Part shown: positions 18,638 through 27,630 of the stretch, in pieces
How positions within the stretch are numbered: the first letter of the stretch is position 1
Layout: each line of letters starts with the position of its first letter
DNA from: Vagococcus intermedius
GTDB taxonomy: Bacteria; Bacillota; Bacilli; Lactobacillales; Vagococcaceae
Assembly: GCF_029144185.1 (NCBI RefSeq)
Contig: NZ_CP110232.1
Location: 1,116,001 to 1,180,000 of the forward strand
DNA: 64,000 nt
Direction of reading: 5' to 3'
Position numbers and translations under genes: made by a program
The notes under the pieces: generated by a model
Databases searched by the model: none
Seen by the model: the letters and a program-made list of their open reading frames with translations, nothing else
What the model was told of the DNA's origin: nothing

Positions 18638-18812
18638 GGTTCTGTTGCAAAGTTATAAATAAGAAAAGCCAACACTTTTCACCAGGCCACTTTAAGCTGG
18701 TATTCCCATTAGTTGCTTGAGTTCATCGCATACTGAAAAGTCGAAGAGATTTCTTCGACTTTTTTTGTATAAGGCATGGACTGTTTCCATCCCTTTAATT
18801 GTCGTTGACGCG
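18638..18812 (-). mobile_element. IS6-family (IS1216/IS257-like) end with transposase C-terminal fragment
   Basis: GGTTCTGTTGCAAAGTT at 18638-18654 is the terminal inverted repeat of IS6-family elements. Reading inward on the minus strand, a fragment ending at TAA 18692-18694 encodes GMETVHALYKKSRRN and FDFSVCDELKQLMGIPA, the C-terminus of the IS6 transposase. The rest of the element is missing, and an IS3 remnant begins about 5 bases away. Confidence 0.8.
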
Positions 18813-18816
18813 GTCC

Positions 18817-19213
18817 TTATGGACCGGTATAATTTGTGTCTTTTCTTGATAGGTCGATAACACGGTGTGCGAGAACTTTTCGCGATTTAGGTTCATAAAG
18901 ACTAGCTAAATACACCCACTTATTTTTGACAGGGATGTAGGTAATATCTGTTAATAAGACCCTCGATTTATCATCCAACTCTTTAATTAGATTAGGACGC
19001 TGGGCATACTCAGTGTGAGCGGTCGGTTTCTTTTTCTTTTTAACCATTATAGATTTAATCCCAAGTTCCACCTGGCAAGTGAATTAGCAGACCGCTCGGT
19101 CTGGCTTAGAGATACAATGGATTGTTTAAACTCTTCTGAGTATCTTGTCGCTCTTTTTCTGGTTGTCATAATAAAAAACTCCTATAATGTATTATAGCGA
19201 ACAAATTGTCCAC
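18817..19213 (-). mobile_element. Internally deleted IS3-family element
   Basis: On the minus strand, OrfA starts at ATG 19169 (MTTRKRATRYSEEFKQSIVS) and runs about 30 residues before joining an OrfB fragment. The 84-residue OrfB frame (18817-19071) carries RVLLTDITYIPVKNKWVYLA, the first catalytic Asp region of the DDE transposase, then stops early. The right end at about 19189-19213 contains TGGACAATTTGTTCGCTAT, an IS3-type terminal repeat. Most of OrfA and both later catalytic residues are gone, so it cannot transpose itself. Confidence 0.75.
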
Positions 19214-19433
19214 AATCACATTATAGGAGCCACAATTGTTTGCTAAGGTTAGGGCATATATAGGAGGAACTATTGAGGATAAAGACGCAATGTACGGCAA
19301 CCGCCCAAGAGGGAATTGCATTTTTGAGTCATCTATCTGCCTACAAGTTCGACACGTATCTCAACCAAATTTAGGTCTGATTTGATTATTTGGTAAGTAA
19401 ACAGGTTAATTTAAAAGAGGGGGGAATCTTGAG

Positions 19434-19640
19434 TCAATTTGGTGTGTCTTTCAATGGAAAACATATTTAAGCTCGCAAATGACGAAGCGAGAACAAGCGT
19501 TCGCATCCCTTTGTTTTTGTCCTAGACATTGCTCAAAAAACACATTTTAAGGTTAAAAATCGTCTAGTTGGCAGTCTTTTTAATATAAACCAACAAGTAT
19601 TGTCCTAACAATTCAACCATCCTATCACTTATCAAGTTAG
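19434..19640 (+). pseudogene. Phage distal-tail (Dit)-like gene remnant
   Basis: Behind AGAGGGGGG, TTG 19431-19434 region reads MSQFGVSFNGKHI then TAA; this start resembles phage Dit proteins. A further fragment downstream reads THFKVKNRLVGSLFNINQQ before a stop. Several stops and frame changes separate them. Confidence 0.4.
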
Positions 19641-19830
19641 ATCTTAATCGGTTTAAAGTTGGGAATTCCTATCAAATAGATAGGAGTTAACGGTTATTTG
19701 GGATAATTTACAAGGGATGGCAGAAATATTACCAAATGAAGACGTTATCACCGAGTTAGCTAAGCAAATTAACTAGTTTAACTAGTATCATTTTTTTAGT
19801 CGAGGAGTGAGACAAGAGTAGGGCGATTAG

Positions 19831-20248
19831 AAAATTGGAGGCACAATATGAAATGACAGTGTACAAAGATAAAACGAAATTGCTATCAGATGACGACTCA
19901 CATCATTATTTAGACTCTATCACGAAACAACTAGCAACCTACTTGCTTGAAAAAATATTTGGCAAAGATGTTCGGGAATCGTTCAGTTAGCTTCGGGTGC
20001 AAAAAAGAGGCAAGAGATGCTAGAGGAATGCTATGATGAACAAATTACTGGGCATACAGAACGATCCTCTCAAAAAAATCATCTCTTTAAGGTTAGATTT
20101 TTTTGAGGACTACCTTGCTAAACAAATTCCAAGTGGATTTAAAGTAGTTGTCGAGCACAATGATGATTTACAACCTCTCTCAACGATTTTGACTGTTAAA
20201 ACTATAGGGGGCAATTTCTTTAAAACCATAAAAATATCACTTTTTTAA
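19831..20248 (+). pseudogene. Broken phage baseplate/tail gene remnants
   Basis: One frame reads MTVYKDKTKLLSDDDSHHYL, then KQLATYLLEKIFGKDVRES and a stop, similar in style to the N-terminus of phage baseplate upper (BppU) proteins. A shifted frame continues ASGAKKRQEMLEE. A third (20033-20248) reads LDFFEDYLAKQIPSGFKVVV. No intact gene survives. The assignment to tail genes is a pattern judgement. Confidence 0.4.
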
Positions 20249-20312
20249 TAAAAATGAGAAAAAAGGAAAAAACTTTAATGTTATTTTAAAGGTGAAACTA
20301 GCTAATATAGTT

Positions 20313-20414
20313 ATGGCTAATCTAAAAAAAGATAAGAAAACCCTTGACGTGAGGGTGATAAATAGATACGATAAGACAGGAAAAAAATTAAATCATAAAA
20401 AAATGCCCCCATGA
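20313..20414 (+). pseudogene. Short remnant ORF in phage debris
   Basis: A 33-residue basic frame (MANLKKDKKTLDVRV...) without a good ribosome-binding site. It probably belongs to the decayed phage segment that precedes it. Confidence 0.25.
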
Positions 20415-20472
20415 CTATGAGAGGCTGCATTATTTAATGAGAAAATAAAAAAGTTTAGCAGGGGGAATCCGG

Positions 20473-21108
20473 ATGAAGGATAAGAGTTATCTATGGCTAA
20501 TTGCCATGTATTTGGTACAAATCGGAGCTTGGACATCACTAGGAACAGGTAATATTTTATTAGTTATTGCAACATTTATGGCATTGACCTGCGTTTTTTT
20601 AATCGCCAAAGGTAATAAATGGAATTTTGTTTTAGGCCTAATTAGTAGTTTTATTTTTATGATTAATGCGTGGGATAATGGAATTAAAGGCGAGGCGCTT
20701 GTTCAAATGGGTTATATTCTTTTCGATATTTTTGGTATTTATCTCTGGTATCGTTTTGGTAAAAATTATGATTCTGATAGTAAAACGATTAATTTACCAA
20801 CTACAGAAGTTGCCCTAGCAATAATAACGACAATCGGAGTCTTTTTATTGCTTTTAGCAAGTGTTGCCAATTCATGGATTGATGCAACAGCAGGGGCTGT
20901 TGGGTTGCTGGCAATGTATTTCACTGCCCGCAAATATACCTATGCTTTTGTTGTTTGGGTTTTAGCGAACATCTTTCAAGTCGCGGTCTGGGTTAGCCTG
21001 CATCATACGGACGGATTCGCAACGGGGATTATGTATTTTGTCTTTTTAATTAACTCGCTATATGGTTTATATATTTGGGTTTTTCAAAAAGAGCAGGTTA
21101 TAAAATAA
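20473..21108 (+). CDS. pnuC: PnuC-family nicotinamide riboside transporter
   Basis: A 211-residue membrane protein with about seven helices. KGNKWNFVLGLISSFIFMIN, then ALVQMGYILFDIFGIYLWY and the C-terminal INSLYGLYIWVFQKE match the PnuC vitamin-transporter fold, whose members move nicotinamide riboside (or thiamine in PnuT) by facilitated diffusion. Nicotinamide riboside is the more usual substrate, but no neighbouring NAD gene confirms it. Start ATG has AGGGGG 9 bases upstream. It is the first intact chromosomal gene after the island. Confidence 0.8.
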   Translation: MKDKSYLWLIAMYLVQIGAWTSLGTGNILLVIATFMALTCVFLIAKGNKWNFVLGLISSFIFMINAWDNGIKGEALVQMGYILFDIFGIYLWYRFGKNYDSDSKTINLPTTEVALAIITTIGVFLLLLASVANSWIDATAGAVGLLAMYFTARKYTYAFVVWVLANIFQVAVWVSLHHTDGFATGIMYFVFLINSLYGLYIWVFQKEQVIK

Positions 21109-21148
21109 AAAAACAACATTAGGTTATTCAAACCTAATGTTGTTTTTT
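21108..21148. terminator. Bidirectional terminator between pnuC and nox
   Basis: Perfect stem AACAACATTAGGTT / AACCTAATGTTGTT with A-run before and T-run after, serving the two convergent genes. Confidence 0.9.
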
Positions 21149-21151
21149 ATT

Positions 21152-22492
21152 TTATGCTAAATCTTCCAAAGCTTGTTGGGCTAGTAAGTTTAAATAGTTC
21201 CAAGGACGATCAAAATGTGGTTGGAAGAAGAAGTCACTAATCGCTAAATCTTCTACGGTCATTTTATTTTGGATCGCTAGGGAAATGGTATTAGCAGACT
21301 GTGTAATATCATATTTAGACATTAGTTGTGCACCTAGAATGCGATGACTTTCTTTATCATAGACCAGTTTCATTTGAACATTTTCTGTTGATGGCATGAA
21401 TTCTGGACGGTAATTATCTTCAAAATAAGTCGCTTGTACATTTAAACCAGCAGCTTTAGCACTAGCTTCTGTCATCCCGGTAGAGCCAATATTATAGCCG
21501 AATAGATGCAAGCCTGAAGTTCCTTGAGTCCCTCGATAAGCAATAGTTGGTTTTTCAATATTTTTACCAACTAAAAATCCTTGACGAACTGCATTAGTCG
21601 CTAAGGGAATATAAGCTGGTTCATCAGTTGGATTGTAATGAACGACAGCCGCATCTCCAGCAGCGAAGATGTCAGGGTTACTTGTTTGCATGTATTCATT
21701 AACGATTATCGCACCATTCGGTAAACGATCAACTTGGTTAGCTAGTAGTTCTGTCATTGGTTTAAATCCGATACATAGAATCACTAGGTCAGTCCCGTAT
21801 TTACCATGACTTGTTTTTACATGTGTTACTTTTCCCATCTCGCCACAAAATTCAGATACTTGTTGATTCAAAGCTAGAGTAACGCCTTGCTTCACCAATT
21901 CATTTTCTAAAACATCTGTCAATTCTTGATCAAGATACTTATTAAGGATACGGTCCAATCCGTCGATTAGTGTGATATTTTTCCCCTGAAGTGCAAAGGC
22001 TTCAACTAATTCGATCCCAATATAACCAGCGCCAACGACAGTAATTCGTTTCGCATTTTCTGAGCGTTTGATAATTTCTAGAGCTTGGTTATAATTTTTA
22101 CATAATAAAACATTTTGTTGCTCAATACCTGGAATAGGTGGTGTAAGCGGCCAAGAACCTGTCGTCATAACTAAACGATCATAGCTCTCAATCGTTTCTG
22201 CTGCGGTCATTAAATCTTTAATACGTACTATTTTTTTAGCAGCATCTATTTCTAACACATCGTGTTGCATGTTAACTTTTGCACCTAAACTAGTTAATTC
22301 CTCTGGACTTGAATAAAACAAGCTAGCTGGATCTTTCACAATACCGCCAACATACATAGCAATTCCACATGAAAGGAACGATACATTATCATTTCTTTCG
22401 TAAACGACTACCTCAGCATCTGGTTGTTCTTTTAAAATATTTTTAACTGCCGATGTACCGGCATGCGTACATCCTACAACAACAATTTTCAT
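21152..22492 (-). CDS. nox: NADH oxidase (water-forming), FAD-dependent
   Basis: A 446-residue flavoprotein of the NADH oxidase/peroxidase/CoA-disulfide reductase family. The N-terminal GCTHAG replaces GxGxxG for FAD binding. The redox Cys42 lies in FLSCGIAMYVGG. An NAD-binding GAGYIGIE is near residue 153, and FAAGDAA closes the FAD site. The C-terminal FFFQPHFDRPWNYLN is the dimerisation signature. Sequence is very close to enterococcal Nox, which reduces O2 to water and regenerates NAD+ under aeration. A Rex-like inverted repeat lies upstream. It starts at ATG with AGGGGG ahead. Confidence 0.93.
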   Translation of the reverse strand: MKIVVVGCTHAGTSAVKNILKEQPDAEVVVYERNDNVSFLSCGIAMYVGGIVKDPASLFYSSPEELTSLGAKVNMQHDVLEIDAAKKIVRIKDLMTAAETIESYDRLVMTTGSWPLTPPIPGIEQQNVLLCKNYNQALEIIKRSENAKRITVVGAGYIGIELVEAFALQGKNITLIDGLDRILNKYLDQELTDVLENELVKQGVTLALNQQVSEFCGEMGKVTHVKTSHGKYGTDLVILCIGFKPMTELLANQVDRLPNGAIIVNEYMQTSNPDIFAAGDAAVVHYNPTDEPAYIPLATNAVRQGFLVGKNIEKPTIAYRGTQGTSGLHLFGYNIGSTGMTEASAKAAGLNVQATYFEDNYRPEFMPSTENVQMKLVYDKESHRILGAQLMSKYDITQSANTISLAIQNKMTVEDLAISDFFFQPHFDRPWNYLNLLAQQALEDLA

Positions 22493-22528
22493 TGTATTGC
22501 CCCCTAAATTTAATAGTGCTAACTAGCA

Positions 22529-22547
22529 CATGATAAAAATATCACAA
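22529..22547 (-). promoter_or_regulatory. Candidate Rex operator upstream of nox
   Basis: Minus strand TTGTGATATTTTTATCATG has the Rex geometry (TGTGA-N8-TCA) with mismatches in the second half-site. Rex is the NADH-sensing repressor that often controls nox genes in Firmicutes. Confidence 0.4.
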
Positions 22548-22715
22548 CTTGATAATGAAGATAAAGCTTTATGCTTGTGAAATAGTCTTATTTTATAATA
22601 GGTACTAAAAATATGAAGTAAGTTAATTTTTCCTTATCAGTTGCAAGTTTAAAAAATTACAGGTAAACTATTGTTGAATGGTCTATACATTATGAATTTT
22701 AAAGGGGTTAAGAAA

Positions 22716-23906
22716 ATGATAAAAAAAATAACAGAGTTACCCGATAAAGAGCAGATGTTACGTTTAAGTGAGTACGCGTTTAATTATTCAGGTTCTCCTG
22801 ATCGCAATGAACGTTTACTAAAATCGATGGAATCGACTGATAACTGGGGGGCAATGACTAACAACCTCTTGACAAGTCACATGATGTCCTTTCCGTTTGA
22901 AGTTAATATCAATGGTAAAATCATGAAAATGGCTGGCATTGGTAATGTCGCTAGTTATCCTGAATACAGAGGAAATGGCGGTATTCGTCAATTGTTCAAT
23001 AGTGTATTCGAAGACTTACGAGAAAAAAAAGTTCTCCTTTCTTACTTAGCACCATTTTCACAAGAATTTTATCGTAAGTTTGGCTACGAAGTCGTTTTTG
23101 AAACAGTCGATTGTTTAGTTTCTAGTTCTGATATAACCAAATTACCAATTGAAAAGACTGGTTATATCAGACGAGTTGACAAAAAAGACCCAAAATGGCG
23201 AGCTGTTATCAAAAAACTATATGACAACAGTTTAGCTTTAGCACACGGCAGTGTCCAGAGAGAAGACTGGTGGTGGGAAACTAAGTTAAGTTACCGAAAA
23301 ATACATGAAGTTGCTGTTTCATTTGATGACCAAGATAATCCTACTGGTTATTTACTTTATGAAATGAATGGTTCTGAAATGGTTATTCACGAGGCGAGTT
23401 ATCAAACTATTCAAACAGCTAGAAAGTTAGCCTCGTTTGTTGCCTCTCACAGTGGAACTTTTGAAACATTTCGCTATCAAGCTTCTTTAAATAATAAGTT
23501 ATCACTCTTATTTCCTGATACAAGGGTTGTCAAACAAACGATTGAACAAGGCATGATGGTTAAAATCGTTTCCTTTGACTATTTCCTTGAACACTATCCA
23601 TTTAAAAATGGAAGTGACTTAAACATATCGATAGCAGTAGAAGATCAGAGTTGTACTTGGAATCACGGAACATGGCAGTTAATTATCAAAAATAATCAAA
23701 CAAGTATTGTCAAACTATCAAATACACCAGAGAAGGATGCTGATTTAATCGGTTCTATTCAGTCTTGGACACAAGTTTTGATGTCTCATTCATCGTTAGA
23801 GACACATACTTTTTTAGAAACTATCAAAGTGAATAACTTAGAAAACTCTCTATTAATGAAAGAACGTCTAAACGATGCCCAACCAGCATTATACGATTAT
23901 TTTTAG
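22716..23906 (+). CDS. Eis-like GNAT acetyltransferase
   Basis: A 396-residue protein with the three-part Eis layout: N-terminal GNAT domain (about 1-150; VASYPEYRGNGGIRQLF is the acetyl-CoA loop), a second GNAT-like domain (about 150-285) and a C-terminal sterol-carrier-like domain (about 290-396). Family members acetylate aminoglycosides or protein lysines; the substrate here is unknown. ATG 22716 has AAAGGGG 8 bases upstream; an in-frame TTG at 22671 lacks a site. It is divergent from nox and monocistronic. Confidence 0.82.
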   Translation: MIKKITELPDKEQMLRLSEYAFNYSGSPDRNERLLKSMESTDNWGAMTNNLLTSHMMSFPFEVNINGKIMKMAGIGNVASYPEYRGNGGIRQLFNSVFEDLREKKVLLSYLAPFSQEFYRKFGYEVVFETVDCLVSSSDITKLPIEKTGYIRRVDKKDPKWRAVIKKLYDNSLALAHGSVQREDWWWETKLSYRKIHEVAVSFDDQDNPTGYLLYEMNGSEMVIHEASYQTIQTARKLASFVASHSGTFETFRYQASLNNKLSLLFPDTRVVKQTIEQGMMVKIVSFDYFLEHYPFKNGSDLNISIAVEDQSCTWNHGTWQLIIKNNQTSIVKLSNTPEKDADLIGSIQSWTQVLMSHSSLETHTFLETIKVNNLENSLLMKERLNDAQPALYDYF

Positions 23907-23955
23907 AGAAAAAGACCTTGAGATTTTTATTAAATCTTAAGGTCTTTTTCTCTAA
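23907..23955 (+). terminator. Intrinsic terminator after Eis-like gene
   Basis: Long stem GAAAAAGACCTT / AAGGTCTTTTTC extended by AGATTT/AAATCT, followed by T-rich sequence. Confidence 0.88.
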
Positions 23956-24157
23956 ATAAAGGCTCTTCCTCCGATCAAAATTTATTAAAATAGCATTAGA
24001 ATAGCCATGTGATCTAATTTCTTAAAAAAGCTTGCTACGACAAGCTTTAACTTTTTTTTGCATATCAAACTGCAATTTAAGAATTGTTTGTTTTTTTTTA
24101 GGGGGTATAGTAAGTCTAAGGATATCCAAAAATATAAGTTATTGCGAGGGATTTTTT

Positions 24158-25024
24158 GTGAAAAAGAGTAATAAAAAAATCAAAAAAAGTTTAATTAGTT
24201 TAGCAGCACTGATCGTTATCGGTACTGGAGGTTATAGTCTGGCAAATACTTTCTTAGTCTGGGGCGGGGAAGATGATGTTGAATCAATCTATGATTCTGT
24301 CAAACATCTTGACAAGATCTTGACATCAAAATCAAGTAAATTAACTAAAACCCAAGAAGAAGTAGATCAGTTGACTAATAATTTAACTTCAGCTGAGAAA
24401 GACCGAAGTGAGGCAGCTGAAAAAGTTAACCTAATAGAGCAAGAAAAAATAGAATTAACTGAACAATTAAACCAGAGAGAGACTCAAGTTAAAGCATTGG
24501 AAAATGAACGTGAAGAATTAATTACAGCATCAGATGAATTAGAGCATCAATTATCTGAATTGAAAAAAGATAAAGCGACTAACACCCAAAATAAAGAAGT
24601 GATGCAACAAAAAATAAATGAGTTGCAGCATGCTTTAGACCTTAAGACACAAGAAGTTAGAGAACGTGATGTTATTCTTGATCAAAAATTATTAAAACAA
24701 CAAGAATTAGAAAAACGATTGGCAGAAGAATCAGAAACTTATAAAAAAGAATTAGCAAGAGCGCAAGAGGCATTTGAAGAATACGATCAAATTATTGCTA
24801 GTTTGGAAGAGGAATTAGCTAATAAAAAAGGTGAAGTCAATGATATGGCATCACAATTAACTGATTTAAAAAATGAAAAAATAAATTTGACAGAAAAATA
24901 TAATCAACTTAATAATGATAAATCTGATACTGATCAAAAATTAGAAAAGGCATTAAAAGATGTCTCTGATTTAGAAACATACGTTAAATCAATTGAAGAG
25001 AAGCATAACGATCAAATAGAATAA
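24158..25024 (+). CDS. Membrane-anchored long coiled-coil protein
   Basis: About 288 residues from GTG 24158 (GAGGG 7 bases upstream): a short basic N-terminus, one membrane helix (about 12-30, LISLAALIVIGTGGYSLA), then an almost unbroken heptad-rich coiled coil (about 45-288) dense in E, K, Q and L. The orientation puts the coil outside the cell. No enzyme domain is visible. It may act as a spacer, a cell-division or wall-associated scaffold; function not inferable. It is bounded by terminators on both sides. Confidence 0.75.
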   Translation: MKKSNKKIKKSLISLAALIVIGTGGYSLANTFLVWGGEDDVESIYDSVKHLDKILTSKSSKLTKTQEEVDQLTNNLTSAEKDRSEAAEKVNLIEQEKIELTEQLNQRETQVKALENEREELITASDELEHQLSELKKDKATNTQNKEVMQQKINELQHALDLKTQEVRERDVILDQKLLKQQELEKRLAEESETYKKELARAQEAFEEYDQIIASLEEELANKKGEVNDMASQLTDLKNEKINLTEKYNQLNNDKSDTDQKLEKALKDVSDLETYVKSIEEKHNDQIE

Positions 25025-25043
25025 GATCGACTTATCATTTAAC

Positions 25044-25095
25044 AAATAACCCTTTTATCTTTTAATTCGCAATTGAAAGATAAAAGGGTTATTTA
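25044..25095 (+). terminator. Intrinsic terminator after coiled-coil gene
   Basis: Stem AACCCTTTTATCTTT / AAAGATAAAAGGGTT with a longer loop; a T-rich tail follows. Confidence 0.85.
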
Positions 25096-25267
25096 ATTTC
25101 TTTACTATTCGAGGGAAATAGGTTTTATCCAAACAATCAAATAACCTAAATTTTAGGATAAGATAGCTATCGATAAACACTTTATTAAAAAAAAAAAATA
25201 ACGTATCATAACTACTATCGACTATATAAATAAAATATATCTATTAAATAAAGAAAGTAGGTTATCT

Positions 25268-26728
25268 ATGTTAACTGTTAAGACTTTAAATAAATATGAA
25301 GGTTACTTTGCTAATCCTGACATCGCTCAAGAAATCAATATAACGAGATTGGTTGATCGTTCAGGTCGCTTAGTTAAACCTTTTAAAAATGTTGCTATGG
25401 TTATCACTTATCCATCATGGTCAATGGATGGATTTGAGGAAAAAAAAGAACACTGTGGGCTAATTATAACTGAACAAGTATACGAGGAATATCTAGATAC
25501 TATCCCGCAATACATCGTTCCTAATACTGAAGATTTCATGTATCAACTTGCTTTAGATATCCGACCAACATATACAAATCCAGTAGTTGGAATAACCGGC
25601 TCTGTTGGGAAATCATCTACTAGAAAGATGATAACTCATTTATTAACGGTAGATAAACCAGATATGATTTCCAATATTGGTAACCATAATAATAGGCATA
25701 GTGGACCGTATCATATAGTTAAAGCTATGAGAAATCCTGATTATGTGATTGTTGAAATTTCAGCTGAAATTTTAATAAAAACTAAACGTAATGGTAATTT
25801 AGCCAAAGTAGTGCAACCTGATATCGCTATCATGACCAAAACCGGAGGGGCGCATTTAGCTAGATACCAATCCAATGAACAGATTGCTGAAATAAAATCT
25901 GGTTTATTAGAAGAAATAAAACCAAACGGGACTGCTATTTTAAATAGCAGTACTCCGGAAAAAGAGTTAGCAATTTTCATTAAAAAAGCTGAAGCTAAAA
26001 ATGCTACGATTTTAACTTATAGCTTAACAGATAAAACAGCCGATATTTACTTAATAAAACAAGTTTGGGAAGACAATATGACGAAAGTCACTGCTATGTT
26101 TAAAGGGAAAGAAATATCATATAGCCTATCAATGGGTTCTGATGGGATGATTGAAAATTCTTTTGCAACAATTTTAACTTTAGATTCCTTAGGTCTGGAT
26201 GTTGCATCAGATAAATACTTACAACGTTTCGCAACTTTCAAATCACTAGTTCGTAACTTGATGCACCGCGAATTTCAAAATCATGAGGGTGGTAAAGTAA
26301 CTGTGATGGATGATACACATAACGCAGCCATGCCATCAATGATTAATGCTATTAAATTCTTCACCTCTGCTGCTCCAACTTACAAAGGGAACAAAGTCTT
26401 GATTATAAGTCAAGTTGCTGATTTAGGTGATGCTGGATCAACTATGCACAGAGAGTTGGTACCTTTTATCGCTGATTCAGGAGCTGATTATGTATTGACT
26501 TATTCACCTTTGATGGAAAATGTCACGAAAGAAGTGTCAGCCATTAATAAAGAGCTACCGATCAAATGGTTCGAAAATTTAGATGAATTAGTAGACGTAG
26601 CTGTTGAAAAGCTTGATCAGGATAGTTTTATTGTGATGAAAGGATCGAGATCAGATTCGGACTTTAAAGAAATAACTAAACGTTTACCATTAAAAATTAT
26701 TGCTTCAGGCGGTAAAAAAATAAAATAA
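25268..26728 (+). CDS. Mur-ligase-like ATP-dependent ligase (MurF-like)
   Basis: A 486-residue protein with a Mur ligase ATPase core. The P-loop GITGSVGKSSTRK is near residue 113, NIGNHNN and the VEISAE strand follow, and MDDTHNAAMPSM near 350 is the C-terminal domain motif (MurF has DDSYNANP). The N-terminal about 105 residues do not show the usual UDP-MurNAc-binding pattern. The enzyme presumably forms an amide bond with ATP, but not as the cell's main MurF. Substrates of these stand-alone paralogues in lactic acid bacteria are unknown. It is transcribed alone, with AGAAAG ahead of ATG 25268. Confidence 0.75.
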   Translation: MLTVKTLNKYEGYFANPDIAQEINITRLVDRSGRLVKPFKNVAMVITYPSWSMDGFEEKKEHCGLIITEQVYEEYLDTIPQYIVPNTEDFMYQLALDIRPTYTNPVVGITGSVGKSSTRKMITHLLTVDKPDMISNIGNHNNRHSGPYHIVKAMRNPDYVIVEISAEILIKTKRNGNLAKVVQPDIAIMTKTGGAHLARYQSNEQIAEIKSGLLEEIKPNGTAILNSSTPEKELAIFIKKAEAKNATILTYSLTDKTADIYLIKQVWEDNMTKVTAMFKGKEISYSLSMGSDGMIENSFATILTLDSLGLDVASDKYLQRFATFKSLVRNLMHREFQNHEGGKVTVMDDTHNAAMPSMINAIKFFTSAAPTYKGNKVLIISQVADLGDAGSTMHRELVPFIADSGADYVLTYSPLMENVTKEVSAINKELPIKWFENLDELVDVAVEKLDQDSFIVMKGSRSDSDFKEITKRLPLKIIASGGKKIK

Positions 26729-26778
26729 TTATGGTGTTAATAGATGGGTGATGAGGTATAACCTATTATTAACTGCTA

Positions 26779-26816
26779 AAAAACTTTCCAATAATTATAA
26801 TTGGAAGGTTTTTTAG
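26779..26816 (+). terminator. Intrinsic terminator after Mur-ligase-like gene
   Basis: Stem AAACTTTCCAAT / ATTGGAAGGTTT (one wobble) followed by a T-run. Confidence 0.85.
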
Positions 26817-26928
26817 TTATCTTTATAAATAATAAGGAAGGACTTTGTTTCCAATATCAATTAATGGTACAATATACGGCATTAGAGTTAATCATTAATT
26901 ATGTCAAATCACAAGTGAGGAATAAATC

Positions 26929-27582
26929 ATGTTAGAAAAAACACCTGAAAAGAAACACGTAACCCTTCCTCGTTACCAACAAGTTGCCATTGAAATTGCT
27001 GAAAGAATTGTTGAAAACCGGTATAAATTTGGTGAAAAAATACATGCCCGTTCGACTTTAGCTAGTAATTTCAACGTATCCCCAGAGACCGCTCGTAAAG
27101 CGATTAATGTGCTGGTAGATCTTGAAATTATGGAAGTTCGGCACGGTAGCGGTTCATATGTGGCATCACGAGAAAATGCCCGATTATTTGTAGAAAAATA
27201 TAAAAATGTTCAATCTGTTCAAGAGGTTCGTCAAGATATTATGAAAAGTGTTGAGCGTCAAAAAGATGAACTTAACCATTTTTCAAGTTTATTAAAAAAT
27301 TTAGTGACACAAACGACAAGAGTCCATGACATGTTACCTTTTATGCCTTATGAGTTAAAAATAACTGAAGAGGCTCTTTATTTAGAAAAAAGTATTGTAG
27401 AGTTGAATATTTGGCAAGAAACCGGTGCAACAATTGTAGCAATTCAAACGAAAGATGAGATGTTGATATCTCCTGGCCCTTACGCAAAATTGAGTGTCGG
27501 TAATACTATTTATTTCGTTGGAAGTGAACTTGTTCAACAAAAAATGAGTCATTATTTCTATCCAGAACCTGAATTTTTGTAA
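26929..27582 (+). CDS. busR: BusR, c-di-AMP-responsive repressor of glycine betaine uptake
   Basis: A 217-residue regulator combining a GntR-type winged helix (about 12-80; STLASNFNVSPETARKAIN), a coiled-coil linker (about 90-130) and a C-terminal RCK_C/TrkA-C domain (about 135-215; ISPGPYAKLSVGNTIYFVG). This domain order is that of BusR of Lactococcus and Streptococcus, a tetramer that binds c-di-AMP and represses busA at normal turgor. Its position ahead of the glycine betaine transporter and a matching bipartite operator between them make the call firm. Start ATG follows GTGAGG. Confidence 0.93.
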   Translation: MLEKTPEKKHVTLPRYQQVAIEIAERIVENRYKFGEKIHARSTLASNFNVSPETARKAINVLVDLEIMEVRHGSGSYVASRENARLFVEKYKNVQSVQEVRQDIMKSVERQKDELNHFSSLLKNLVTQTTRVHDMLPFMPYELKITEEALYLEKSIVELNIWQETGATIVAIQTKDEMLISPGPYAKLSVGNTIYFVGSELVQQKMSHYFYPEPEFL

Positions 27583-27591
27583 ATAAATTGA

Positions 27592-27630
27592 AAATAAGAC
27601 GTGATTTTCAAAATCACGTCTTATTTTTTT
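27592..27630 (+). terminator. Terminator between busR and busAA
   Basis: Stem AATAAGACGTGATTTT / AAATCACGTCTTATT followed by seven T, separating busR from the bus transporter genes. Confidence 0.9.

Noticed and set aside
19015-19197. 60-residue plus-strand ORF over the IS3 remnant
   Set aside because: It is antisense to recognisable OrfA/OrfB transposase sequence.
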